Shown piece after piece: positions 8,202 through 19,698 of a stretch of DNA of 64,000 nucleotides (position 1 is the stretch's first letter; each line of letters begins with the position of its first letter). The notes under the pieces were generated by a model. That model was not told where the DNA came from. It worked only from the letters and a program-made list of their open reading frames with translations, and did no database searches. The translations under genes and the position numbers were made by a program. Source of the DNA: an uncultured Flavobacteriales bacterium (lineage in GTDB: Bacteria; Bacteroidota; Bacteroidia; Flavobacteriales_G; Salibacteraceae). Where the stretch lies: positions 1 through 64,000 of the forward strand of contig CAJIZE010000015.1 of NCBI GenBank assembly GCA_905181855.1, written 5' to 3'.

Positions 8202-9623
8202 ATGAATAAAGATATAATAGAAGAATTTCAAGGTTCAGCATTGGATATTCCTAAATCCACAGGTGGCACAAAAAAGCTTTATTTGGAAAGTTATGGCTGC
8301 CAAATGAATTTTTCGGACAGTGAAATAGTTGCTTCAATTCTATCGAAAGATGGTTTTGACACCACCCAAGACCCCAAAGAGGCTGATGTTGTTTTACTAA
8401 ACACATGCTCTATTAGAGAGAATGCTGAAATTAGAGTGCGGAATAAATTAAAACAATTCAATAAGGTAAAAAAAGACAAACCAGAACTAGTTGTTGGGGT
8501 GCTCGGCTGCATGGCTGAACGATTAAAAATACAATTACTAGATGAAGAGAAACTTGTAGATATTGTTGCTGGCCCAGATGCTTACAGAGATTTACCTAAC
8601 CTTATAGAAGAAGTTAATGACGGCAGAAAAGCTGTAAACGTTTTACTATCTAGAGAAGAAACTTACGAAGACATTAGCCCAGTCCGTTTAGATTCTAATG
8701 GAATAAGTGCTTTCATTTCAATAATGAGAGGTTGTGATAACATGTGTTCTTTCTGTGTTGTTCCCTTTACAAGAGGTCGAGAAAGGTCAAGGAGTCCTGA
8801 ATCGATTATTAAAGAAGTTGAAAGTTTGGTTTCATCAAGCTACAAAGAAGTTACTCTTCTAGGTCAAAATGTTGACTCGTATAGATGGAACATGACGAAA
8901 AAAGGCGAAATTATTGACCCTAACAAACCTTCTCTTGACTTTGCTGATTTAATGGAAATGGTTGCCTTGGTTTCACCTGAGATTAGGGTTCGTTTTTCTA
9001 CTTCTCATCCAAAGGATTTGACCAAGAAGGTTGCTGTGACAATGGCAAAACATGAAAATATTTGTAATTACATCCACCTTCCTGTTCAATCGGGAAACAC
9101 GGAGCTTTTGTCAAAAATGAATCGAAATTACAGTCGAGAATGGTACTTAGACAGAATCAGCATGATTAAAGAAACAATTCCTGATGTTGGATTATCAACA
9201 GATATGATATCCGGGTTTTGTTCTGAAACTGAAGAGCAACATAAAGAATCAATGTCGTTAATGGAAGACGTAAAATTCCATTTTGCTTACATGTTTAAAT
9301 ACTCTGAACGACCAAAAACTTTGGCCGAAAGAAAGTATGAAGATGATGTACCTGAAAAAGTAAAGGCAAAACGTCTTCAAGAAATCATTGCACTGCAATC
9401 AACCCACTCGTTGTATCAAAACACAAAAATGCTTGGGAAGAAATATAAGGTCTTAATTGAAGGCACATCAAAACGATCAAAAGAAGAATTGTACGGAAGA
9501 ACCACTCAAAATGTGGTAGTAATTTTTGGTAAAGAAAAATATAAGAAAGGTGATTACGTTATTACCGAAATTGAATCCTGTACCGCAGGTACTTTAAGGG
9601 GAAAAGCATTAGGATATGCCTGA
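8202..9623 (+). CDS. miaB: tRNA-2-methylthio-N6-dimethylallyladenosine synthase
   Basis: MiaB is a radical-SAM methylthiotransferase that converts i6A37 to ms2i6A37 in tRNAs reading UNN codons. The UPF0004 domain at the N-terminus has the three cysteines for the auxiliary cluster ([27 protein letters not shown]). The radical-SAM triad is [20 protein letters not shown], followed by a C-terminal TRAM domain. The start is placed at the ATG at 8202 (473 residues) instead of an upstream TTG, because a consensus promoter overlaps that TTG and MiaB homology begins after the ATG. It overlaps the next gene by 8 bases, so it heads a five-gene operon. Confidence 0.96.
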   Translation: MNKDIIEEFQGSALDIPKSTGGTKKLYLESYGCQMNFSDSEIVASILSKDGFDTTQDPKEADVVLLNTCSIRENAEIRVRNKLKQFNKVKKDKPELVVGVLGCMAERLKIQLLDEEKLVDIVAGPDAYRDLPNLIEEVNDGRKAVNVLLSREETYEDISPVRLDSNGISAFISIMRGCDNMCSFCVVPFTRGRERSRSPESIIKEVESLVSSSYKEVTLLGQNVDSYRWNMTKKGEIIDPNKPSLDFADLMEMVALVSPEIRVRFSTSHPKDLTKKVAVTMAKHENICNYIHLPVQSGNTELLSKMNRNYSREWYLDRISMIKETIPDVGLSTDMISGFCSETEEQHKESMSLMEDVKFHFAYMFKYSERPKTLAERKYEDDVPEKVKAKRLQEIIALQSTHSLYQNTKMLGKKYKVLIEGTSKRSKEELYGRTTQNVVVIFGKEKYKKGDYVITEIESCTAGTLRGKALGYA

Positions 9624-10863
9624 TTATAACATTCAAAGTATCAAACAGCGTTTCGGAATTATTGGAAACTCGAATTTATTAAATCGAGCTCTCGATGTGG
9701 CTATCCAAGTAGCACCTACTGATTTATCCGTTTTAATTAATGGAGAAAGCGGCGTAGGCAAAGAGAGAATGCCTCAAATTATTCATCAATTATCTGCTCG
9801 TAAACACAATAAATATATTGCTGTTAACTGTGGAGCTATTCCTGATGGAACAATTGACTCCGAGCTATTTGGACACGAAAAAGGATCATTTACCGGAGCT
9901 CAAGCTATGCGGAAAGGGTATTTTGAAGAGGCTGATGGAGGAACAATATTTCTTGACGAAGTTGGCGAGCTTCCTTTACAAACACAAGTGAGGCTATTAA
10001 GAGTACTAGAAACAGGTGAATTTATAAAAGTTGGTACTTCAAAAGTTCAAAAAACCAATGTAAGAATCGTTGCAGCTACAAACGAAGATGTTCCTGTCGC
10101 CATTTCTAAAGGGAAATTCAGAGAAGATTTATTTTATAGATTAAACTCAGTGCCAATAAAAATGCCCTCGTTAAGGGAAAGAAAAGAAGACATTCATCTG
10201 TTGTTTAGAAAATTTGCTTCTGATTTTTCGGAAAAATACAGAATGCCTGTAATTAGGCTTACCCCAGATGCCACGCTGATTCTTGAAGCTTATGGCTGGA
10301 AAGGAAACATCAGGCAATTAAAGAATTTAGCTGAGCAAATATCTGTTATAGAAAGCACCAGAATCATTACTCGTGAGGTTCTGCTTAATTACCTTCCTGA
10401 TCATGGCGACACCAAACTTCCAGCGGTTTACAAGAAACCAGAAGACACTGATTTTTCAGAAAGAGATATTCTTTATAAGTTTCTTTTTGATATGAAAAAA
10501 GATTTAGGTGATCTTAAAAAGGTTGTTTTTGAGTTGGTTGATGGTGGAGGCAGCATTAATAAACCAGAGAATAAAGATATTATTGATAGAATTTATAATG
10601 AAGTGGAAAAACCAAGCCCTGCGTTCAATCCATTGCAACTAAACCCTCATCAAAGTAATTCTGATTACCAAATTAACAGAGCTGACGAAATAGAACACCA
10701 TGAAGAGGTGGTTGAAGAAAACCTTTCTATTGAAGAAAAAGAAAAAGAATTGATTAAAAAAGCGCTTGAAAAATACCATGGACGTAGAAAAGGTGCGGCC
10801 AAAGAACTTGGCATTTCTGAACGAACCCTTTACCGTAAAATAAAAGAATACAACTTAAATTGA
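9616..10863 (+). CDS. Sigma-54-dependent activator lacking a receiver domain
   Basis: This 415-residue AAA+ bacterial enhancer-binding protein activates RpoN promoters. The central domain begins almost at once: Walker A GESGVGKE at 43-50, the sigma-54 contact loop as GSFTGA at 90-95 (canonical GAFTGA with Ala to Ser), Walker [13 protein letters not shown], and an [10 protein letters not shown] arginine region. After an insert of about 100 residues of no recognised type, a Fis-type HTH ends the protein ([20 protein letters not shown]). There is no N-terminal receiver, GAF or PAS domain, so activity must be controlled by expression or a partner protein. It overlaps miaB by 8 bases and lptE by 4, an arrangement I recall as common in Bacteroidota. 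Confidence 0.93.
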   Translation: MPDYNIQSIKQRFGIIGNSNLLNRALDVAIQVAPTDLSVLINGESGVGKERMPQIIHQLSARKHNKYIAVNCGAIPDGTIDSELFGHEKGSFTGAQAMRKGYFEEADGGTIFLDEVGELPLQTQVRLLRVLETGEFIKVGTSKVQKTNVRIVAATNEDVPVAISKGKFREDLFYRLNSVPIKMPSLRERKEDIHLLFRKFASDFSEKYRMPVIRLTPDATLILEAYGWKGNIRQLKNLAEQISVIESTRIITREVLLNYLPDHGDTKLPAVYKKPEDTDFSERDILYKFLFDMKKDLGDLKKVVFELVDGGGSINKPENKDIIDRIYNEVEKPSPAFNPLQLNPHQSNSDYQINRADEIEHHEEVVEENLSIEEKEKELIKKALEKYHGRRKGAAKELGISERTLYRKIKEYNLN

Positions 10864-11363
10864 AATTTCACAACTCCATATTGTTTTTGATTGTGGTTGG
10901 TCTAACTGGCTGCAAAGTAAACTACTCGTTTACTGGAGCTAATATCAGTCCTGACGTAAATACAATTTCAATTGCAACTTTCCCGAATTACGCTCCTCTT
11001 GCTCAACCAACTTTAAGTCAAGTGTTTAGCGAAAGCTTAAAGGATTATTTTGTTTCTCAAACATCTTTATCCTTGGTAAAGCAATTTGGCGATTTAACGA
11101 TTGAAGGCGAAATCAAAGATTACAGAACTTCACCTTTAGGCATTAGTCAAAATGAAACTGCCGCAGAAAACAGACTAACTATTATAATAGCAGTTAGGTA
11201 TGTAAACACCAAAGATGATTCTCAAAGTTTTGAAAAAACCTTTTCAAGGTTTGAGGACTATTCAAGTGCCAAGAGTCTATCTGAGGTGGAAGATGATTTA
11301 ATTTCTTTAATAAACGAGCAACTTATTCAGGATATTTTTAACGAAAGCGTAGGAAACTGGTAA
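10860..11363 (+). CDS. lptE: LPS assembly lipoprotein LptE
   Basis: LptE plugs the LptD barrel that inserts lipopolysaccharide into the outer leaflet. The 167-residue product has a lipoprotein signal ending in LTGC, followed by the Bacteroidota LptE start KVNYSFTGANISPDVNTISI, then a small alpha/beta body ending in LINEQLIQDIFNESVGNW. The start is a TTG that overlaps the upstream stop as TTGA, implying translational coupling; no ATG is available before the signal peptide. The same neighbours surround this gene in other Bacteroidota, which supports the assignment. Confidence 0.85.
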   Translation: MKFHNSILFLIVVGLTGCKVNYSFTGANISPDVNTISIATFPNYAPLAQPTLSQVFSESLKDYFVSQTSLSLVKQFGDLTIEGEIKDYRTSPLGISQNETAAENRLTIIIAVRYVNTKDDSQSFEKTFSRFEDYSSAKSLSEVEDDLISLINEQLIQDIFNESVGNW

Positions 11364-12208
11364 TGAATCCAAATGAATTCAATTCTTTAATTGTTGGAAC
11401 TAAACCTAGTACAGATAAGGATTTAGCCCAGTATCAAAACGTCAATGAGTTTCCATATTGTCAGTTGTTTCACATTGTTGATGCGAAAATATCTGAACAA
11501 AACGATTCGATAGACTTAAGTACTAAAATATCAAAGGCGGCTTTATATGCGTCAAGCAGAACTAGCTTATTCAATTTTATATTTAAAGAAACACTTCAAA
11601 AAAGTTTAGAATTAGCTGAACAAAACAGCAATTCAGAACCACTATCAATTGATTCTGAAAAATTAGAAGACGAAAAAACGATTGAACCTGTTGAGGCACT
11701 TAATATTAAAAAAGAATCCGATGAAACAGAAAGTTTCGATAAAGCGGAACTTTATAAAAAATTAGAAACTCAAATTTTAGCAAGTGCTGTATCATCTAGC
11801 ATTTTACAAGAAGTATCTGAAGCGGCAGGCAGCGATTTAGTCGAAGCTCTGCCTATCGAAACAAAAGTTAGCTCAGAACCTAAAGTTTTTTCTGACTGGT
11901 TAAAAACCTTATCAGGTAAAGCCGAAAAAAAGCCGAAATTTGACAAACAACTAATTGACAAGTTCATCCAAAACGATCCTCAAATAACTCCGAGTAAAAC
12001 AGAATTCTTTTCACCAATTGAAAAAGCAAAGCTCAGTTTAGCTGAAGACGAAACGTTTGTTACAGAAACATTGGCTAAAATATATGCTCAACAAGGCAAT
12101 TTTAAAAAAGCCATTACAGCATATAAAAATTTGATGTTGAAATATCCCGAAAAAAAGCGTTTATTTGCAGCCCAAATTAAAAATCTGGAATCTCTAATTA
12201 AAAAATAA
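11363..12208 (+). CDS. TPR-repeat protein of unknown function
   Basis: A 281-residue soluble protein without a signal peptide. Residues 1-100 hold no motif I recognise. The middle (about 100-240) is acidic and probably disordered, with a KWL-like stretch (FSDWLKTLSGKAEKKPKFDKQ). The last 50 residues form one tetratricopeptide repeat (TLAKIYAQQGNFKKAITAYK, then LMLKYPEKKRLF). The start overlaps the lptE stop by one base (TAATG) and secG follows after 6 bases, so it is embedded between envelope-biogenesis genes and may serve them. I can give no specific function. Confidence 0.85.
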   Translation: MNPNEFNSLIVGTKPSTDKDLAQYQNVNEFPYCQLFHIVDAKISEQNDSIDLSTKISKAALYASSRTSLFNFIFKETLQKSLELAEQNSNSEPLSIDSEKLEDEKTIEPVEALNIKKESDETESFDKAELYKKLETQILASAVSSSILQEVSEAAGSDLVEALPIETKVSSEPKVFSDWLKTLSGKAEKKPKFDKQLIDKFIQNDPQITPSKTEFFSPIEKAKLSLAEDETFVTETLAKIYAQQGNFKKAITAYKNLMLKYPEKKRLFAAQIKNLESLIKK

Positions 12209-12214
12209 ATTATC

Positions 12215-12553
12215 ATGTTATACACAATTATCGGAATCTTAATTTTCATTGACTGCCTTTTATTGGTAGGTATTATTTTAGTTCAAGAATCAAAAGGTGG
12301 AGGTCTTTCTTCAAACTTTGCTTCATCAAACCAGGTAATGGGTGTTAAACGTACTGGTGATTTCTTAGAAAAAGCTACTTGGACATTAGCAATTGTTTTA
12401 TTAGGACTTAGTTTGGTTGCTGCTGCAGTTCAAGCTCCAGATACTGCTGTTGGAAATGCTCAAGAAAGTGAAATTAAAGACTTTATTGATGGAGAGCCTG
12501 TTTTACCTCCTAGTGGATTTCAAAACAACCCTGCTCCTAAGCCTGCTAACTAA
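12215..12553 (+). CDS. secG: Preprotein translocase subunit SecG
   Basis: SecG is the small SecYEG component that assists SecA-driven export. The 112-residue protein has two membrane helices (about residues 2-22 and 52-72) around the conserved cytoplasmic loop [21 protein letters not shown], followed by LEKATW. The C-terminal tail is proline- and acid-rich ([17 protein letters not shown]), a frequent extension in this phylum. It is the last gene before a strong terminator. Its motor partner secA is at 27205-30591 in the same window but is not linked transcriptionally. Confidence 0.93.
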   Translation: MLYTIIGILIFIDCLLLVGIILVQESKGGGLSSNFASSNQVMGVKRTGDFLEKATWTLAIVLLGLSLVAAAVQAPDTAVGNAQESEIKDFIDGEPVLPPSGFQNNPAPKPAN

Positions 12554-12573
12554 ATCACATAAAATGTCATTTT

Positions 12574-12610
12574 AAATGTCAGTATGTCACTACATACTGA
12601 CATTTTTTTT
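12574..12610 (+). terminator. Rho-independent terminator after secG
   Basis: A perfect 14-bp stem (AAATGTCAGTATGT at 12574-12587 with its complement at 12592-12605) around a CACT loop, running into a tract of T. It separates the miaB-secG operon from groES. Confidence 0.9.
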
Positions 12611-12690
12611 GCCATAAACTTTAATACGTTAATTGGCACAAAATTCGAATGGTCATGGTTAGATTAAATTTTAATTTTAAAACCAAAAAT

Positions 12691-12969
12691 ATGTCACAAA
12701 TTAATTTTAAACCAAACGAAGATCGAGTGCTGGTTGAACCATCAGCGGTTGAAGAAAAAACAGCAGGTGGAATTTACATTCCTGATACTGCTAAAGAAAA
12801 ACCACAAACTGGAACTGTTATAGCAATAGGATCAGGTAAAAAAGATGAACCTATTACAATTAAAGTAGGTGACGTTGTTTACTATGGTAAATATTCAGGA
12901 ACTGAAATCAACATTGAGGGCAACGATCTTTTGATCATGAGAAACTCAGATATATTAGGAAGTAAATAA
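12691..12969 (+). CDS. groES: Co-chaperonin GroES
   Basis: GroES caps the GroEL chamber during ATP-driven folding. The product (92 residues) shows the family core: [12 protein letters not shown], the mobile loop [21 protein letters not shown], and [18 protein letters not shown]. The start is set at the ATG at 12691; an upstream in-frame ATG at 12649 would add 14 residues with no homology. No CIRCE inverted repeat (TTAGCACTC-N9-GAGTGCTAA) is present in the 80-base leader, so HrcA control is not indicated. groEL follows after 28 bases. Confidence 0.95.
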   Translation: MSQINFKPNEDRVLVEPSAVEEKTAGGIYIPDTAKEKPQTGTVIAIGSGKKDEPITIKVGDVVYYGKYSGTEINIEGNDLLIMRNSDILGSK

Positions 12970-12976
12970 TCCATAA

Positions 12977-14641
<1,665 letters not shown>

Positions 14642-14665
14642 AAGTCAGTTTTATTTATAAAATTT

Positions 14666-14702
14666 AAAGCCCGTTGAGCAATGCTCAGCGGGCTTTTTTT
14701 AT
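14666..14702 (+). terminator. Rho-independent terminator after groEL
   Basis: AAAGCCCGTTGAGC (14666-14679), loop AAT, then GCTCAGCGGGCTTT (14683-14696) with one G-U pair, followed by a T tract. It ends the groESL transcript. Confidence 0.9.
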
Positions 14703-14753
14703 ATTTTAACGCCAAAACACATAGCCGATTGAAACTAAATAAAACCGTTTATC

Positions 14754-14767
14754 GGGTAATTATTACC
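14754..14767. repeat. Inverted repeat GGTAAT-T-ATTACC upstream of susC
   Basis: A 6-bp inverted repeat with a one-base centre (14755-14767; 14754 is also G), about 100 bases before the SusC-like start in a very AT-rich leader without a clear TAnnTTTG box. The same half-site, GGGTAAT, recurs upstream of serS (46887-46905) with a 5-base centre. Operator role is speculative. Confidence 0.3.
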
Positions 14768-14868
14768 ATTTAATAAAGAGCCTATTTAATAATTATTATT
14801 TAATATTGATATAACAAAAATTTATTAAACTGTTTATTTAATTGTATAACCCCTTAAAAATCAAACTT

Positions 14869-17800
14869 ATGAAGATGAGAAAGTTGTTCTCACTGCTGGC
14901 TTTAATGGCCTTCAGTATTTTTACTATTGCTCAGACTAGATCTATTTCTGGGAAGATAAAGTCTTCCGAAACAGGAGAAGGCCTGCCTGGAGCAACAGTA
15001 TCTGTTAAAGGAACCACCAATGGTTCAATTACGGATGTTGACGGAAACTTTAAAATTGAAGTAGGATCAGATGACCCTATTCTATTATTCACTTTTATTG
15101 GATTCGAATCAAAAGAGTTAGCCGTTGGCAACCAATCTACAATCAATATTTCACTTGAGTCTGACTCAAGGGTATTAGATGAATTTGTTGTAACTGCATT
15201 AGGTATCTCTAGAGAGAAAAAATCTTTAGGTTACTCTTCTCAAACTGTTTCTGCTATGGAACTCAATGGCGTTAAAGACGTTAACTTCATGAGTAACCTA
15301 TCAGGTCAAGTAGCAGGAGCTCAAATTAAAAATAGTGGCACCATGGGCGGGTCTGCCAACGTAATTATTAGAGGCTACAAATCTATCGGAGGAAACAACC
15401 AGCCTCTTTATGTTGTTGATGGAATTCCAATTAGAAATGACGTTACTAATACCGGTAATCAAAATACAGGTAGAGGTGGATACGATTATGGTAACTCAGC
15501 AATGGACATTAACTCTGAAGACATTGCGTCTGTTGAAGTTCTTAAAGGTCCCGCTGGAACCGCTTTGTATGGCTCTAGGGCTGCTAATGGTGTTTTAATT
15601 ATTACGACTAAAAAAGGAAGCAAAAAAGCTAACAAAGGTCTTGGGGTAACAATCTCCTCCAGCATTTTGGTTGGGCAAATAAATAAAAACACAATGCCAT
15701 TATATCAAAAAGATTATGGCCAAGGTTATGGAAAGTATTATGGCCCTGACACTGTTTTTAGTGGTGAAGTATATAATGGCTATGTTGAAGAGGTAGATGT
15801 TGATGGAGATGGAGTTCTTGATGGTTTGTCTACACCAATGGGTGAAGATGCGTCATTTGGATTAGCATTTTCTGAAGCTGATAAATTATTGACCTGGGAA
15901 TCTGTTCACCCTGAATTAACAGAAACCTATTTAAAACCTCAACCGTATGAGGCTGCTGAAAACGATGCTAGCACTTTTTATAGAAATTCATTAATGTTAA
16001 GTAACAATGTAGCTATTGATGGAGGAAATGAAAACGGAACTTTTCGACTAAGTTTAAGCGATACCCAAACCAAAGGTATTGTTGACAATAGTTCATTAAA
16101 GAAAAATAATGCTGCTCTTAATATTAATTATAATTTAAACGAAAAAGTGTCCGTAAGCTCTTCTATTAATTACGTTCAAAATAGTGGTCGTGGTCGCTAC
16201 GGAACTGGTTACGATAGCCGTAATCCTAATCAATCATTCAGACAATGGTATGGAGTTAGTACCGATATGTTAGCTCAAAAAGATGCCTATGAAAGCACAG
16301 GTAAAAATTTAACTTGGAATCCTTACGGTTTCCAAGCTGGAGAGGCAAATAGAGCTAATCCTCATTATTTTGACAACTATTATTGGACTGTAAATGAGAA
16401 TTATTCAACTGACTCACGTAATAGGTTAATCGGTAATTTTGTGGTAAACTATCAACTTACCGATTGGTTTAACATAATGGGTAGAGTTAGTAATGACACC
16501 TATAATGAAATTCGTGAAGAAAGAATTGCCGTTGGATCTACAGATCCTGCAAGCTATTCTAAATACCAAAGAAGTTTTACTGAAAGAAATTATGATTTAA
16601 TCGGATCTATTAAAAAAGATCTTTCATCTGATTTAAATTTAAATGCCGATGTAGGATTAAACATTCGTAGAGAATCATGGAATCAAACTACAGCCGAAAC
16701 AAATGGAGGTTTGGTTGTTCCTAATGTATATTCATTCAGTAATAGTGTTAGCTCAATGGAGGCCCCTTCCGAAGTTGAGGCTCAGCGATCAGTTGATGGT
16801 TATTTTGGTAGAGCTTCACTTGGATACAAAAGATTTTTATTTTTAGATGTCTCAGGCAGATATGATATCAGTTCTACTTTACCTGATGGCGAAAATGCCT
16901 ATTTTTATCCAGCAGTTGCTTTAAGTATGGTTTACTCTGAAATTCTAGGAATTTCAGGAATGGATTTCGGGAAAGTGAGAGTAAATTTTGCTCAAGTTGG
17001 TTCTGATGCACCAGTACAATCTATAAATCCTGTATTTACTTTAAATACTCCTGTATCAGGTATTGCTTTGGCCAGTGCTACAAATACAAGACTAAACGCT
17101 AATTTAAAACCTGAAGTCACTACAGGTTTAGAACTTGGTTTTGAAAACAAATTTGCAAACAACAGATTGGGTTTTGATTTAACCCTATACCAATCAAATA
17201 CAGCTAATCAAATTTTAGCAGCAAAAGTTAGCAGTTCATCTGGTTCTTACTATAAATATATCAATGCAGGTGATATTCAAAATCAAGGTGTTGAATTATC
17301 TCTTTATGCTGACATAGTTAAAACAGAAGATTTCATGTGGACTACCAAAGTTAACTGGGCTAAAAACGTAAATGAAGTAGTTGCATTAGATGGTGATCTT
17401 ACAACTTACCAACTTGCATCGGTTCAAGGTGGTATTACTGTTGAAGCAGAAGTTGGCCAGCCTTATGGCGTAATAAAAGGAACAAATTTTGTTTTAGATG
17501 GTGCTGGTGAAAGAATTGTTCATGATCACCCTTCAGGTGGTGTTCGCTATGCCAAATCTTCTGAACCAGAAGTTATTGGTAACATGTTGCCAGATTGGAA
17601 TGCAGGTTGGTCTAATACATTTAGATACAAAAATGTTTCGGCTAGTGCATTAATTGATATGCAAAAAGGTGGTCAGTTCTTTTCTCTTGATACTTGGTAT
17701 GGTTACGGTACAGGTATCTATGATATTACTGCCGGTACAAACGACAAAGGAAACCCTGTTCGTGATGCTGTTGAAGACGGCGGAGGAATAAACATTGGTG

Positions 17801-18201
17801 GAGTTGTAGCTGCAACTGATGCTGACGGTGCTTTTATCTTAGATGATGATGGCAACAAAACTTCTGACGGAACAGTAAATGAAGTTTACGGTTATATGGG
17901 TAGCTATTCTAACGCATTAGGTTGGGCGACCGCTCCGGGCGCTCTTCATGTGCATGATGCAACTTATATCAAGTTACGTCAAGTTTCGATAGCTTATACA
18001 ATTCCACAAAGTAAATTAGAAAAAATACCTTTTACTGCAGTTACCGTTGCTATCATTGGTAAAAATCTAGCTATTTTGCATAAAAATGCTCCTTATACTG
18101 ATCCTGAATCAGGTTTAAGTGCAGGGAATATTCAAGGCTATCAATCCGGCGCGTATCCTACAGTCAGAGAGATTGGTTTAAACTTAACTCTTAAATTTTA
18201 A
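14869..18201 (+). CDS. SusC/RagA family TonB-dependent outer-membrane transporter
   Basis: TonB-dependent importer of the SusC class, 1110 residues from the ATG at 14869 (an upstream TTG at 14842 would only extend the signal peptide). In order: signal peptide (KLFSLLALMAFSIFTIAQ), carboxypeptidase-regulatory-like domain at about 25-100 (SGKIKSSETGEGLPGATVSV), plug domain at about 105-245 with VIIRGYKSIGGNNQPLYVVDG and KGPAGTALYGSRAANGVLIITTKKG, then the beta-barrel ending in GLNLTLKF. The susD-like gene follows after 5 bases. No glycoside hydrolase, ECF sigma or hybrid two-component regulator is nearby, so the substrate cannot be named. Confidence 0.95.
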   Translation: MKMRKLFSLLALMAFSIFTIAQTRSISGKIKSSETGEGLPGATVSVKGTTNGSITDVDGNFKIEVGSDDPILLFTFIGFESKELAVGNQSTINISLESDSRVLDEFVVTALGISREKKSLGYSSQTVSAMELNGVKDVNFMSNLSGQVAGAQIKNSGTMGGSANVIIRGYKSIGGNNQPLYVVDGIPIRNDVTNTGNQNTGRGGYDYGNSAMDINSEDIASVEVLKGPAGTALYGSRAANGVLIITTKKGSKKANKGLGVTISSSILVGQINKNTMPLYQKDYGQGYGKYYGPDTVFSGEVYNGYVEEVDVDGDGVLDGLSTPMGEDASFGLAFSEADKLLTWESVHPELTETYLKPQPYEAAENDASTFYRNSLMLSNNVAIDGGNENGTFRLSLSDTQTKGIVDNSSLKKNNAALNINYNLNEKVSVSSSINYVQNSGRGRYGTGYDSRNPNQSFRQWYGVSTDMLAQKDAYESTGKNLTWNPYGFQAGEANRANPHYFDNYYWTVNENYSTDSRNRLIGNFVVNYQLTDWFNIMGRVSNDTYNEIREERIAVGSTDPASYSKYQRSFTERNYDLIGSIKKDLSSDLNLNADVGLNIRRESWNQTTAETNGGLVVPNVYSFSNSVSSMEAPSEVEAQRSVDGYFGRASLGYKRFLFLDVSGRYDISSTLPDGENAYFYPAVALSMVYSEILGISGMDFGKVRVNFAQVGSDAPVQSINPVFTLNTPVSGIALASATNTRLNANLKPEVTTGLELGFENKFANNRLGFDLTLYQSNTANQILAAKVSSSSGSYYKYINAGDIQNQGVELSLYADIVKTEDFMWTTKVNWAKNVNEVVALDGDLTTYQLASVQGGITVEAEVGQPYGVIKGTNFVLDGAGERIVHDHPSGGVRYAKSSEPEVIGNMLPDWNAGWSNTFRYKNVSASALIDMQKGGQFFSLDTWYGYGTGIYDITAGTNDKGNPVRDAVEDGGGINIGGVVAATDADGAFILDDDGNKTSDGTVNEVYGYMGSYSNALGWATAPGALHVHDATYIKLRQVSIAYTIPQSKLEKIPFTAVTVAIIGKNLAILHKNAPYTDPESGLSAGNIQGYQSGAYPTVREIGLNLTLKF

Positions 18202-18206
18202 AAAAG

Positions 18207-19634
18207 ATGAAAAAAATATTAATATCAATTTTAAGCTTAATACTTATTTGGGGTTGTACGAAGGATATAACTTCGGTTAATAAAAACCCAAAAGCTCCAG
18301 AAGTAGTTCTTGCCAACAGTTTGTTTTCAAATGCTCAAAAGGAATTATTTGATTACATGGCAAGTCCTAATGTAAACGTCAACACATTTAGATTATGGAG
18401 CCAACACTGGACCCAAACAACTTATGTTGATGAATCTAATTATGAACTATTAGAACGTAATATTAATGGTGAGGTGTTTGATAGATTATACGCTCGAATT
18501 CTTCGTGATCTTGCTGAAGCTAGAGTTATCATGGATGCTGATGAGTTCTTATCTGACGCAGATAAAGCTAATCAATTAGCAATGATTACCGTTTTAGAAG
18601 TTTACAGTTACCATGTTTTGGTTGACATATTTGGCGATGTGCCTTATTCAGAAGCACTGGATGGTAATAACAATGTAACTCCTGTTTTTGATGATGCAGC
18701 TGGTATTTATAAAGACTTATTCACCAAATTAGACGGTGCAATAACAGCTTTAGGTGCAGGTTCTGCAGGTAATTTAGCTGATGGAGACTTCATCTATGGT
18801 GGTGACGCTGCTTCTTGGCAAACTTTTGCTAGTTCATTGAAACTTAAACTTGCATTAAGAATGGCAGATATTGATCCTGCTATGGCTCAATCTGCGGGCA
18901 GTGCAGCTCTTGCTAATGTTATTAGTAGAGATGGACAAAGTGCTCGTTTTTCTTATCAGAACAGCACACCTAATACCAACCCTCTCTGGGAAGATTTAGT
19001 TCAAAGTGGACGTACTGATTTTGTTGTGGCTAATACTTTAGCTGATGTAATGAACAGTAGTGAAGATCCAAGACGTGGTGTATATTTTCGTGAATTAGAT
19101 TCTCTAGGTGCTCTTATAGGTCTAGCTCACGGAGCTGGTGGTTCATATTACACCCATTCGCAACCGGGTGATGCACTTGAAAATAAAACTTTACCAGGTG
19201 TTTTAATGGACTATACAGAAGTATTGTTTTTACAATCTGAAGCTGCTGCACGTGGCTGGGGTGGTGATGCTTCAGCTTTATATCAAGCTGCAGTTAACCA
19301 ATCTGTAACTGATTGGACAGGTACTGCTGCTACTGCAGCATTTTTAAATAAGGTTCATTATGATTCTTTAATGGCTGCTCCAAACAATAAAACTTGGAAA
19401 GAAGTAATTGCTACTCAAAAATGGGTTGCTTTATACAATAGAGGCTTTGAGGCTTGGTCTACATGGAGATTATATGATGCTCCTACAATGAATGTTTCTG
19501 CTGAGGCAGGAACAACTCCTCCAACACGATATAACTATAGTGTGGATGAATATTCAATAAATGGCACAAGCGTTAGCGCTGCCAATAGCGGTTCTGATCT
19601 AGTAACTGATAAAGTTTTCTGGGACGTAAACTAA
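18207..19634 (+). CDS. SusD/RagB family nutrient-binding outer-membrane lipoprotein
   Basis: Surface lipoprotein of 475 residues that acts as the lid of the SusC-type transporter encoded just upstream. The lipoprotein signal is MKKILISILSLILIWGC with the lipidated Cys at 17. The N-terminal helical TPR-like part has SLFSNAQKELFDYM and ALEVYSY-type helices, then DIFGDVPYSEAL, and the C-terminal part has KWVALYNRGFEAWSTWRLYD. This resembles the SusD-like-2 subgroup. Only these two genes form the unit, closed by the terminator at 19655. Confidence 0.93.
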   Translation: MKKILISILSLILIWGCTKDITSVNKNPKAPEVVLANSLFSNAQKELFDYMASPNVNVNTFRLWSQHWTQTTYVDESNYELLERNINGEVFDRLYARILRDLAEARVIMDADEFLSDADKANQLAMITVLEVYSYHVLVDIFGDVPYSEALDGNNNVTPVFDDAAGIYKDLFTKLDGAITALGAGSAGNLADGDFIYGGDAASWQTFASSLKLKLALRMADIDPAMAQSAGSAALANVISRDGQSARFSYQNSTPNTNPLWEDLVQSGRTDFVVANTLADVMNSSEDPRRGVYFRELDSLGALIGLAHGAGGSYYTHSQPGDALENKTLPGVLMDYTEVLFLQSEAAARGWGGDASALYQAAVNQSVTDWTGTAATAAFLNKVHYDSLMAAPNNKTWKEVIATQKWVALYNRGFEAWSTWRLYDAPTMNVSAEAGTTPPTRYNYSVDEYSINGTSVSAANSGSDLVTDKVFWDVN

Positions 19635-19654
19635 CTTTAATTAACTATTCTATT

Positions 19655-19690
19655 AAAGCCCTTGCATGCAAATGTAGGGGCTTTTTATTT
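19655..19690 (+). terminator. Rho-independent terminator after the SusD-like gene
   Basis: AAAGCCCTTGCAT (19655-19667), a 4-base loop and ATGTAGGGGCTTT (19672-19684) with two G-U pairs, followed by a T-rich run. The next gene begins only about 10 bases after it. Confidence 0.8.
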
Positions 19691-19698
19691 TAATATGT

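Noticed and set aside
12634-12650. Sigma-54-like sequence TTGGCACAAAATTCG upstream of groES
   Set aside because: The -24 half matches, but the second half is TTCG instead of TTGC and the spacing is one base short, so it does not meet the GG-N10-GC rule.
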